Part shown: piece after piece, positions 51,678 to 58,797 of the stretch
How the letters are laid out: each line of letters starts with the position of its first letter
Position numbering within the stretch: position 1 is the stretch's first letter
Assembly (NCBI RefSeq): GCF_022230955.1
Contig: NZ_JAKKFI010000068.1
Coordinates: forward strand, 1 to 64,000
Length of the DNA: 64,000 bases
Source: Micromonospora cabrerizensis
GTDB taxonomy: Bacteria; Actinomycetota; Actinomycetes; Mycobacteriales; Micromonosporaceae
Direction of reading: 5' to 3'
Made by a program: the position numbers and the translations under genes
Notes under the pieces: model-generated
Databases searched by the model: none
The model's input: the letters and a program-made list of their open reading frames with translations, nothing else
What the model was told of the DNA's origin: nothing

Positions 51678-53984
51678 GTGACGGACGCGATCACCGCCGA
51701 CGAGCACATCTGCCGTCACTGTGGCGTCATCTGCACTCAGCACGGCGATCGGTGGATCCATCCCGAGCCCTGGCGCAGTCTGAGGGTCCGGCGAATCTGT
51801 AACGGGCCAGAGCCACTGCGACCGGCGACACCGCAGGAAGCGAAGCGTGGCGGTATGCAGCTCGTCCGGCGCGACCGATGGATACGGGAGGCCCAGCTAC
51901 GGCAGCTCGTCCTGCCCGCCGACAGCCCGGTCGAAGTCGCCATTGTCGGCTGCTACCAGCTACAGACAAGTGAACACCAGCATCCTCGAGGCTGGGGCTA
52001 CGTCGCAGACGACGGCCACTATGGGTTCGGAGCGACCACCACTCAGCGGCGCTTCGACGGCGACGGTGAGTTGGCGGCTGAGGCACGGGCGCTGTTCTGG
52101 GCGCTACACCGGCTCATGCCGACCTACCGGGTGACCGTTGTGACTGACTACCCGGCCATCGTTGAAGTGGTCAACGCGTGGCGTCAGGGGGACCTAACTG
52201 CGGCCCCAACCGGCTATGACCGCTCTGATCGAACCTCCGGGCGCAAGGCCAAGTTGATGTTTCTGGCGCCCCGCGTCCACGAACACGCCGATCGGGTGGC
52301 AGTACGGCTGGTGGATGGCTATGAGGAGACCGTGCTCGGTCGCGCCGCCAACGAACTCTCCGTCCTCGGATGGAAGTGGTGTGCCAGCGAACTCACGAAG
52401 ATCTCGGCGAGCGAACGAGCGCTCGCGGTCGCGAGTAGCGCCCTTGACGCTGAGCCAATCTTGGTTTCCTACTCCGACACCTCGGAGGATAGTGAGGATT
52501 CCGAGGACCACGGCTCCGGTTTTTCCACCCCTGGCTCATCCACCCCTGGCTCATCCACCCCTGATGATGAAAGCGACAACATGTCGAACGACCCGTACCG
52601 ACAAAGCCGTCGAGAGCTTCTTATCAACGGGCGCCGTGTCCGGATCTCGGACCTGCTCGACGCGGGGCTGCTATCTCCGGGCACCGAGCTGACCTTTCAA
52701 CAACGGATCGGCGAGACCCCGTACCGGGCCACCGTGACAACCCGTGGACAGCTTCGCCTTCCCGACGGCCGAGAGTTCGCCACTCCCTCCCGTGCCGCCG
52801 TCGAGGTCTCAGGTCTCGTCGCGGTGCCCGGGTGGGCGGTCTGGCGGGTCCAGCCCAGCGGGCAGACGCTCCACCAGTTGCGGGTACAGCTACTCAAGGA
52901 TGTCGCTGAGGAGGTCGGGGCGGATCACGCGCGTCCGCACGAGGAGGCGGAGGCGGTACGACGCCGTTTCACGCTGCTCGAGGAGGCACGGGCGGATGCC
53001 GAAGCGGGTCGACCACGTACGTTGACCGTCCGCGAGTTCATCAAGCACTGGGGCATCGAGGACCGCGACCGCACCGCGAGTGTGCAGATCGACGCCGACC
53101 TGGCCAACCACGGGCTGACGACCGTCCCCGACTTCCGCACCGTCAGCTTGGACAAAACGATCCGGATCATGGTGCCGGAAGGCGACCACCCCACGGTCAC
53201 GGTCGAGCCCGGTGCCGACAACAGCGAGCCGCCATCCTCCGCCAGTGATGAGGAAAGCGTCGACGTCGGGTTGACGCTGGGTAACCTCCTGCCCGACGAC
53301 ATGTCACTGACCTGGGTGTCCCCGGCTGCCTCTTTCGAGGAGGCGATCACTGCAATGCAGGTCGACGACTTCTCCCAGATCGCGGTGCTCGCCAACCCGT
53401 ACACGCTGCACGGTGCGGTGAGCTGGGAGTCCATCGCGGCCGCCAAGCACCGCGACGGGACTGCCACGTTCAGTGACGCGATCGATCGCCGCGCGGCTAC
53501 CCGAGTCTTCGACTACGACGTACGGTTGCTCGACGTGCTGGGAACACTGCAGCAGGATGGATTCATCTTCGTCCGAGACGACCAGCGCAAGATCACCGGA
53601 ATTCTCACCGCCGCAGACGTGGTGCGCAAGTATGACGAGACGGCGACTCCGTTCTTCCTCATCGGAGAGATCGACCAGGAGTTGCGGCAGCTCCTGCAGA
53701 ACACCTTCGACGAGGAGACCGTCAAACAGGCGTGCCTGTCGGCCGGACTGTCGTTCAAATCCTTCGAGTCGATGTCCGTCGGGCAGTACCAGGCGGTGCT
53801 TGACAACCCGGACTGCTGGAAGCAGTTGGGGTGGCCGCTCGACCGGAAGGTCTTCATCAAGCGTCTCGATCGGCTACGCCGCGTCCGCAACAACGTCATG
53901 CACTTCAATCCCGACCCGGTCAAGCCCACCGACGTGGCCAAGCTGCGGAACTTCCTCGACCTGGTTCGTCGGTATCGCGCGTGA
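51678..53984 (+). CDS. RNase H-like/RAMA/CBS/HEPN multidomain protein
   Basis: 768 residues from GTG 51678. Order: small Cys/His cluster (ICRHCGVICTQHGDRWIH); RNase H-like fold (about 83-250; Glu135 in ELAAEARALFWAL and Asp157 in VTVVTDY, but the first catalytic Asp is replaced in AIVGCYQ); acidic SSTPG-repeat linker; RAMA domain (about 310-392, LLINGRRVRISDLLDAGLLS); a helical segment (TVREFIKHWGIEDRDR); two CBS repeats (about 540-650); and a C-terminal HEPN-like domain with the RNase motif RNNVMH (Arg737-x4-His742). RAMA domains are linked to DNA-modification systems, CBS pairs to adenosyl ligands, HEPN to RNA cleavage. Overlaps the next gene by 4 bases. Confidence 0.7.
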   Translation: MTDAITADEHICRHCGVICTQHGDRWIHPEPWRSLRVRRICNGPEPLRPATPQEAKRGGMQLVRRDRWIREAQLRQLVLPADSPVEVAIVGCYQLQTSEHQHPRGWGYVADDGHYGFGATTTQRRFDGDGELAAEARALFWALHRLMPTYRVTVVTDYPAIVEVVNAWRQGDLTAAPTGYDRSDRTSGRKAKLMFLAPRVHEHADRVAVRLVDGYEETVLGRAANELSVLGWKWCASELTKISASERALAVASSALDAEPILVSYSDTSEDSEDSEDHGSGFSTPGSSTPGSSTPDDESDNMSNDPYRQSRRELLINGRRVRISDLLDAGLLSPGTELTFQQRIGETPYRATVTTRGQLRLPDGREFATPSRAAVEVSGLVAVPGWAVWRVQPSGQTLHQLRVQLLKDVAEEVGADHARPHEEAEAVRRRFTLLEEARADAEAGRPRTLTVREFIKHWGIEDRDRTASVQIDADLANHGLTTVPDFRTVSLDKTIRIMVPEGDHPTVTVEPGADNSEPPSSASDEESVDVGLTLGNLLPDDMSLTWVSPAASFEEAITAMQVDDFSQIAVLANPYTLHGAVSWESIAAAKHRDGTATFSDAIDRRAATRVFDYDVRLLDVLGTLQQDGFIFVRDDQRKITGILTAADVVRKYDETATPFFLIGEIDQELRQLLQNTFDEETVKQACLSAGLSFKSFESMSVGQYQAVLDNPDCWKQLGWPLDRKVFIKRLDRLRRVRNNVMHFNPDPVKPTDVAKLRNFLDLVRRYRA
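52524..52563 (+). repeat. 15-bp repeats in the RAMA-HEPN linker
   Basis: The unit tccacccctggctca occurs 2.7 times and encodes SSTPG repeats between the RNase H-like and RAMA domains. It marks a flexible linker. Confidence 0.9.
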
Positions 53985-54943
53985 AGACTCACACCTTCCG
54001 GCTCGACGGCCGGACCTACTCGCTCAATGTCGAGGCAGTCCGGGTCGCGCTGGCAGACCTGAACCGCCAGGACCTGCGCGAACACTGGGTCGAGATCGAC
54101 GGCATCCGCTGGCCTGTGAAGCAGGTGTTCGGCGCTGTCACGGGTCTGCACCGAAGCGCCTTCACCTCACACACCGCCCTGCGGCACCTCCACGCGTTGG
54201 AACTCCCGACCAGCATTCGCACGAAGGGCAATGCACGTGCTGGGACGAACCCGTCGTCGGTCTCATCCGAGGTTCGACCAGACCTGGCGGCAGCCTTCGC
54301 GATGCTGCTCGCCTTTCTCGGTTCCGCTGACCTGACCGGCCGAATCTCCGACCTGGAAGCGCAACTCGACGGAGCCGACCGTCGAGCGGCGTCCTCGCTC
54401 ATTGAGGAGGCGGGCATGGGCTCGGAGCTGCTGCGCGCCGCGCTCCTGGTACGCCAGCACGCCGGCCGTCTCAGCGACGTGATCCACGCTGCGGCGATCA
54501 CCCTGGTGCTGCCACAAATCATGGAGGCCGGCGAACGGGTCGTCTGCCGGCCGTCGCTTGCGGCGGGCAACGACCTGAGCAGACCCTATGATCTGGAAAC
54601 CGATCGGAGGATCGCCGAGTTCAAGATGTCGGTATGGAAGGGTGCGGACGCCATGCGCAAGCGCGGCGTCTTTGCCGACCTGGTCCACCTGGCACTCGAC
54701 ACGTCAGGTCGCCGACCCCAGCTCTACGTCGCCGGACCGCCAGCCATCCACTTCCTGAGGGGTGCGAGGAGCACTGCGGCGTGGGGACTCAACAGGTCTT
54801 CGCCCCGACTGCGGCAGCGCTTCGAGGAACGGTTCGGACCGCTGGACGTTCCGATTCGCGACTTCACCGCCGGCCCCGCCGCTCGCGTCGAATTGATCGA
54901 TCTGACCGTCCTACTGCCCGATGTGGCCACGGTCATCGTCTGA
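53981..54943 (+). CDS. Predicted PD-(D/E)XK nuclease partnered with RAMA-HEPN protein
   Basis: 320 residues from GTG 53981, overlapping the upstream stop (GTGA), so the two are made together. The N-terminal 75 residues (FRLDGRTYSLNVEAVRVALA, EIDGIRWPVKQVFGAVTGL) look like a small DNA-binding or wedge domain. The C-terminal half contains SLAAGNDLSRPYDLETDRRI and AEFKMSVWKG: Asp204 and Glu213-x-Lys215 fit the PD-(D/E)XK nuclease core. I do not recognise a named family. No signal peptide. Its stop is followed by a 176-bp convergent gap in which I see nothing. Confidence 0.6.
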   Translation: MKTHTFRLDGRTYSLNVEAVRVALADLNRQDLREHWVEIDGIRWPVKQVFGAVTGLHRSAFTSHTALRHLHALELPTSIRTKGNARAGTNPSSVSSEVRPDLAAAFAMLLAFLGSADLTGRISDLEAQLDGADRRAASSLIEEAGMGSELLRAALLVRQHAGRLSDVIHAAAITLVLPQIMEAGERVVCRPSLAAGNDLSRPYDLETDRRIAEFKMSVWKGADAMRKRGVFADLVHLALDTSGRRPQLYVAGPPAIHFLRGARSTAAWGLNRSSPRLRQRFEERFGPLDVPIRDFTAGPAARVELIDLTVLLPDVATVIV

Positions 54944-55119
54944 CAGCCGGCAGGACCCGGTTGGCGTCATCGGAGGCAGGCGGAATCCCCAAACTTACCG
55001 ACCCGATCCCCGAAGCCCAGGCCGTCTGCATGCCAGCACACCGTCATACGCGTCGCGAACCCGGTCCGTCGAACAGCGGGCGTGCAGGGTTACCCGAATG
55101 AGAGATTGGAGCTAGTCGG

Positions 55120-55590
55120 TCACCAGTCGCGGGCCCAGTCGGGTGGCGGCACTACGGCGAGTTGCGGCTCACCGCTGATGGGTTCGAGGGCGTGGATCAC
55201 CCGCAGGTCCCCGTCGGCTGCGGCGTCCTCGTCGGTGACGACCCGCCCACTGCTGCCGTCGGTGCTGACCAGCAACCACCGGTCGGGGTGGATGCTGCCG
55301 TCATCGACCAGCGCACGCACCCCGAAGGTTCGGGCGAGTGTCGCCGCAAACTCCCGCTCCGCCTGGCCGGTGGCGTCGGCGAGCTCAGTGTCCCCGGTCA
55401 GGATCCATCCGAATCCCTCATCCTCGTCGGGGGGATTGAGCATGGCGATCGGCCGCGGGTCATCGACCGCTCGGTCTTCGATTCGACCGACGTAGACGGC
55501 GTCGGCTGAGATGCCGTAATCCTCTTTGAGGATCCGCCGCAGAGCGGCTGCGGGCAGTTCCTTCTCGAAGTGGATCTGATAGCGCAACAC
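55120..55590 (-). CDS. Putative immunity protein of the second toxin
   Basis: 156 residues from GTG 55590, directly adjoining the toxin stop with no gap. Acidic and cytoplasmic (YQIHFEKELPAAALRRILKE; DEDEGFGWILTGDTELADAT). No family recognised. Role inferred from position downstream of the toxin tip. Confidence 0.5.
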   Translation of the reverse strand: MLRYQIHFEKELPAAALRRILKEDYGISADAVYVGRIEDRAVDDPRPIAMLNPPDEDEGFGWILTGDTELADATGQAEREFAATLARTFGVRALVDDGSIHPDRWLLVSTDGSSGRVVTDEDAAADGDLRVIHALEPISGEPQLAVVPPPDWARDW

Positions 55591-56148
55591 TTACCCCCGG
55601 TAGCTCTTGTGGTGGCGGAAGACATCCAGCGCCCGCTCCTGCGCGGCCTCGGTCAGGAACGGATTGCGGGCCATCGCGCCCTTTGCCTTCTCGATGTCGC
55701 CGCCAGCGGCAATGTACTCCTTCAGTGCGCCGTACTCGGCGCGGTTCAACTGCGCCAGGCCGGGACCTGCCTCAGGAAAAACCGTGCCGCTCGGCTCGAC
55801 CGCGTAGGTGCGGCCGTTGACCTGATAGCGCTGTCGTTCTGGGTCCCAGGTGGCACGACCGGCTCCGATGTCATCCAGGTCCTTGGCGACGTCCGTGCCG
55901 GGCAGGACGACGGTGTTGACTTCCTTCGAGGGATTCTTTGGCCGGATGCTGTCGAGATTGTGCCGCGGATGCGGCGGCTTGAGAGGGATCTTGCCGGCTG
56001 GACCGGGGATGGCTCTTCGGGCCGCATCAATTGCGTCATCGGCGGCCCCCGGCCCGACCTCCCTGGCCTCGCGCATCGACGCTGACGCGGCCTTGGCGAT
56101 GATGCCGGAGGCGACCTCGCTTCCCGCCTTCCGGCCGCGCCTACCCAA
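55591..56148 (-). CDS. Toxin C-terminal part of the second type VII cassette
   Basis: 185 residues from an unconvincing TTG 56148. Begins with a helical Gly/Ala/Arg segment (GSEVASGIIAKAASASMREA), then a Pro-rich linker and a tip domain (VNGRTYAVEPSGTVFPEAGP; NRAEYGALKEYIAAGGDIEK). It overlaps the end of the WXG-like gene by 8 bp in another frame. The join looks like the middle of one longer toxin gene broken by a frameshift. The toxin activity is not recognisable. Confidence 0.5.
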   Translation of the reverse strand: MGRRGRKAGSEVASGIIAKAASASMREAREVGPGAADDAIDAARRAIPGPAGKIPLKPPHPRHNLDSIRPKNPSKEVNTVVLPGTDVAKDLDDIGAGRATWDPERQRYQVNGRTYAVEPSGTVFPEAGPGLAQLNRAEYGALKEYIAAGGDIEKAKGAMARNPFLTEAAQERALDVFRHHKSYRG

Positions 56149-56629
56149 GGACGATCTCCAGCGCCTGTCCGATCAGAAAGTCGATGGCAATGTCGATCAG
56201 CTTTTTGAAGATAGGGATCTCCAGCAACGAGGCGCCCAGGGTTGGCCCAGCCGTGGCGATAGCCTGAGCGATCGCAATGGCCAGCAGAGCCAACTGGACG
56301 ATGACGTTGACCTTCAGAGCGAGCACCGCCATGGCACACACCAACAGCGCGGCTCCGACTGCGCGTGCTCCGGTTCCGATGCCCTGCAGCACCTCCGGCG
56401 CCGAGTCGGTGTGGGCCCACTGGGCACGGAAGGCCTCCAACGCCTCCCCGTGGTTGTCGCTGAGCATCGCGGCGGCCTGACCTGCGGCGGAGGCGACGCT
56501 GTCGGCCTCCGCCGCGAAGGCGATCCACGCCTGGCCCAGTTCGAAAAGCCGTTCCTCGTCGCTCTCCGGCCAGATGTAGCCGAGTTCGTTCAGCAGGCCG
56601 GACAGCTCCCCCGGAATCTGGATGCCCAT
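56141..56629 (-). CDS. WXG-like delivery domain of the second toxin
   Basis: 162 residues. Begins IPGELSGLLNELGYIWPESD, typical of large actinobacterial WXG100-like/CpnT-type proteins, then a helical hairpin and hydrophobic segments (VGAALLVCAMAVLALKVNVI; LALLAIAIAQAIATAG). It ends at a TAG (56143-56141) just where the family normally continues into its linker, and the missing continuation is found in the +1 frame immediately downstream. Confidence 0.7.
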   Translation of the reverse strand: MGIQIPGELSGLLNELGYIWPESDEERLFELGQAWIAFAAEADSVASAAGQAAAMLSDNHGEALEAFRAQWAHTDSAPEVLQGIGTGARAVGAALLVCAMAVLALKVNVIVQLALLAIAIAQAIATAGPTLGASLLEIPIFKKLIDIAIDFLIGQALEIVLG

Positions 56630-56635
56630 CGTGGG

Positions 56636-56947
56636 TCAGCCCAACGCACGGAACAGATCGGCATTGTCTTCCTCGACCTGATCATAGGCGTTGCCCATGC
56701 CGACAAGGCCGTCAGCGAAGCCGGTCAGCGCGTTGAGAACGGAGGTGACCGATCGCTCTGCGATTTGGTGGGCGGCTTGGTAGGACACGCCAATCAAGCC
56801 ACCGACATCGTCCGCACCGAAGATGTCTCCCATCGCGTCGGCCGTCCCCCGAAGTTGCTGCCACCGCTCGCCGAGCTGACCTGCCGCCGTCCGCACTGCC
56901 TCACCGGCCTCCCGTAGCTGAGCCGGGTCGACGTCCAGCGGTCTCAT
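56636..56947 (-). CDS. EspC-like type VII secretion-associated protein
   Basis: 103 residues, helical (LDVDPAQLREAGEAVRTAAG; YQAAHQIAERSVTSVLNALT). Same place in the cassette as the gene at 42899. Overlaps the YbaB-like stop by 4 bases and precedes the WXG-like gene by 6 bp. Confidence 0.75.
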   Translation of the reverse strand: MRPLDVDPAQLREAGEAVRTAAGQLGERWQQLRGTADAMGDIFGADDVGGLIGVSYQAAHQIAERSVTSVLNALTGFADGLVGMGNAYDQVEEDNADLFRALG

Positions 56948-57369
56948 CGGCGCGGCTCACGTAGCAGCGCCACAACGTCCTGCAAAGCCTGGCCCATCTG
57001 GGCCATCTGCCGGATCGACTGGTCCTGCACCTTGTGCAGGCCGCCCGCCAAGGCGTCGACGTCGACGGGCTGCCCGATGGCAGGCCGGCCTCCTCGTAGG
57101 ACGTCGAGTGCCTCGTTGACGGCGGTCATCACATGCTCGGCCAGCTCCCACGAGGGCAAGCGCATCAGTCGCGGGTCGATCATGAACGAGTCAAGTCTGC
57201 CGCCGGTGATGGTGGCGGTGACCAGCCCATCTGCGGCGCTGCCATGGGCGGCAGGGACCTCGTGGGAATCGGCGAAGGTTTCCGAGCGGCCGGACCCCAC
57301 GGCTTCCAACGCCCGACGCGTCTCGGTCAGGAGATCGTCCATGGAAGACAGCTCACGTTCACTCGCCAC
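56944..57369 (-). CDS. YbaB/EbfC-family protein of the second toxin cassette
   Basis: 141 residues from GTG 57369 (ATG 57342 is an alternative). YbaB core: SAADGLVTATITGGRLDSFM and LAEHVMTAVNEALDVLRGG. TATCTT lies 8 bases upstream of the GTG, so a leaderless start is possible. Opens the minus-strand cassette, mirroring the gene at 42514. Confidence 0.75.
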   Translation of the reverse strand: MASERELSSMDDLLTETRRALEAVGSGRSETFADSHEVPAAHGSAADGLVTATITGGRLDSFMIDPRLMRLPSWELAEHVMTAVNEALDVLRGGRPAIGQPVDVDALAGGLHKVQDQSIRQMAQMGQALQDVVALLREPRR

Positions 57370-57401
57370 AACACAGGAAGATATCAGCTCAGTACGCAGC
57401 G

Positions 57402-57818
57402 TCAGCGCCGAGCGGGACGCTCGCCAAGATGGATCCCGCCGTGGACGTCACGTGCCTGCACCACCGGCCCGTCCACGTCACCCGAGACCGAGTTGGCTAC
57501 ACCGCCGACACCTTCGGCGACGGTGGCCTCGACCTGCGACCACCGCGATCGCAGCTCGGCTCCGAAGGCCACGTCGCGGCGCGACTCCCGTTCGAGGAGC
57601 TCGGCGAGGCGGCCCACCGCCTCTGGCGAAGGCTGTTGCAAGGCGTCCTCGATGGCGGCATGGTTTGCCGGCTCGTGCTGAAACCGGCTGCGCAGAAAGC
57701 CGATCAAGGAAGACACCGCTACCCGGCCACTCTGAGCCAGCTCGGTCGTCGCCCACGCGACGAGCGTCGTCGCCGCGGTCACCATGATCGGGTCGGTCAC
57801 AATTCCGCCTCTCGCCAT
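57402..57818 (-). CDS. Small helical protein ending in a VQARDVHGGIH motif
   Basis: 138 residues from ATG 57818. A hydrophobic N-terminal helix (IMVTAATTLVAWATTELAQS) and charged middle (LAELLERESRRDVAFGAELR) lead to GPVVQARDVHGGIHLGE. The same motif occurs near the N-terminus of the STAND ATPase at 58798 (VQARDVYGGVHFH), which suggests both belong to one signalling module. Function unknown. Confidence 0.65.
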   Translation of the reverse strand: MARGGIVTDPIMVTAATTLVAWATTELAQSGRVAVSSLIGFLRSRFQHEPANHAAIEDALQQPSPEAVGRLAELLERESRRDVAFGAELRSRWSQVEATVAEGVGGVANSVSGDVDGPVVQARDVHGGIHLGERPARR

Positions 57819-57917
57819 CGCCCCCGGGTTCGTAGAAACGAACGGCGGGCGCGAGTAATCAAGTGGCTCGATGTTACCTTGGGTGCTCTCGCGGAACACC
57901 TGACCTCGGAGGTCGCC

Positions 57918-58190
57918 ATGAGCGGACAGCGTTGGGAAGCGGACCCTTCCGCCGAGCTCACGCGCCGATGGGGTAAGTCCTCCCACGAGCTGGGCAACAC
58001 CTCCGGCGACGGCAGCTGCCCCGACGTCTGGGAGTTGAGCAACGGCGACATCGCGGTGATTGGGCAGGACCTCACCGAGACGTACCAGGAACGACTCCCA
58101 GCCGGTGTCTCCGTGGATCCGGGCGAGCGACTTATCATCATTCCCCGATCGACAATGATCGCGGCGAAGGTGGACATACCTGATGCATGA
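57918..58190 (+). CDS. Small conserved actinobacterial protein paired with DUF6879
   Basis: 90 residues from ATG 57918 (GGAGG upstream). Contains CPDVWELSNGDIAVIGQDLT and ERLIIIPRSTMIAA, the usual pattern of the short gene that precedes DUF6879 genes in Streptomyces and relatives. Overlaps that gene by 8 bp. Role unknown. Confidence 0.7.
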   Translation: MSGQRWEADPSAELTRRWGKSSHELGNTSGDGSCPDVWELSNGDIAVIGQDLTETYQERLPAGVSVDPGERLIIIPRSTMIAAKVDIPDA

Positions 58191-58794
58191 CCTGTTCCGC
58201 GGGGATCCTGGCGAGCAACTCCGCCTAGAGGACTACTGGGCGGACTTTGAGGATCGGTTCTGGCAGACCGGCGATCCGGGCTTCTGGAAGCTGGAACGTC
58301 AGCAGACCTTCAAGGAGCCCGGCGACAAGGGTTGGCAGGCGTTTGCCGACGGGCGGTGGGAGGATTCGCTGCGAATCCTCGACGCGCGCCGCCCTGAATT
58401 TCAGAGCTACTACCGGCGAATCGCCGACAGCGGGTTCGCCACCCGCCGGGTACGGGTCGTCGAAGAGCCCCTTACGCCTTACCTTCAATGGGAGCTACAC
58501 GTACTGCGACTGCGGCACGAGTACGGCGGCCTGACCCATGTGGTCGACACGGACGCGGTGGGGGCAGCCGAGTCGGGTGGACAGGTGCCGGAGATCTACA
58601 CCCTCGGCACCGAGGTGATGTATGAGGCCGTCTACGACGCCGACGGTGTGCTGGCGTCCGCCCGCCGCTGGCGTGACCCCGACTTGGTGGCAAGCTGCCA
58701 ATCCTTCATCGAGTCGCTCTACCAGGGCGGTGAGCCGCTCGACGAGTTCTTCGCCCGTGTGGCGGCGCCGTTGGGACCTCCCCGCGCGGGGTGA
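58183..58794 (+). CDS. DUF6879 family protein
   Basis: 203 residues; QTGDPGFWKLERQQTFKEPG, FQSYYRRIADSGFATRRVRV and PLTPYLQWELHVLRLRHEYG are typical of DUF6879. Function unknown, often found beside regulators or conflict genes. Starts inside the previous gene and ends 3 bp before the STAND ATPase, so the three form an operon. Confidence 0.8.
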   Translation: MHDLFRGDPGEQLRLEDYWADFEDRFWQTGDPGFWKLERQQTFKEPGDKGWQAFADGRWEDSLRILDARRPEFQSYYRRIADSGFATRRVRVVEEPLTPYLQWELHVLRLRHEYGGLTHVVDTDAVGAAESGGQVPEIYTLGTEVMYEAVYDADGVLASARRWRDPDLVASCQSFIESLYQGGEPLDEFFARVAAPLGPPRAG

Positions 58795-58797
58795 GAG

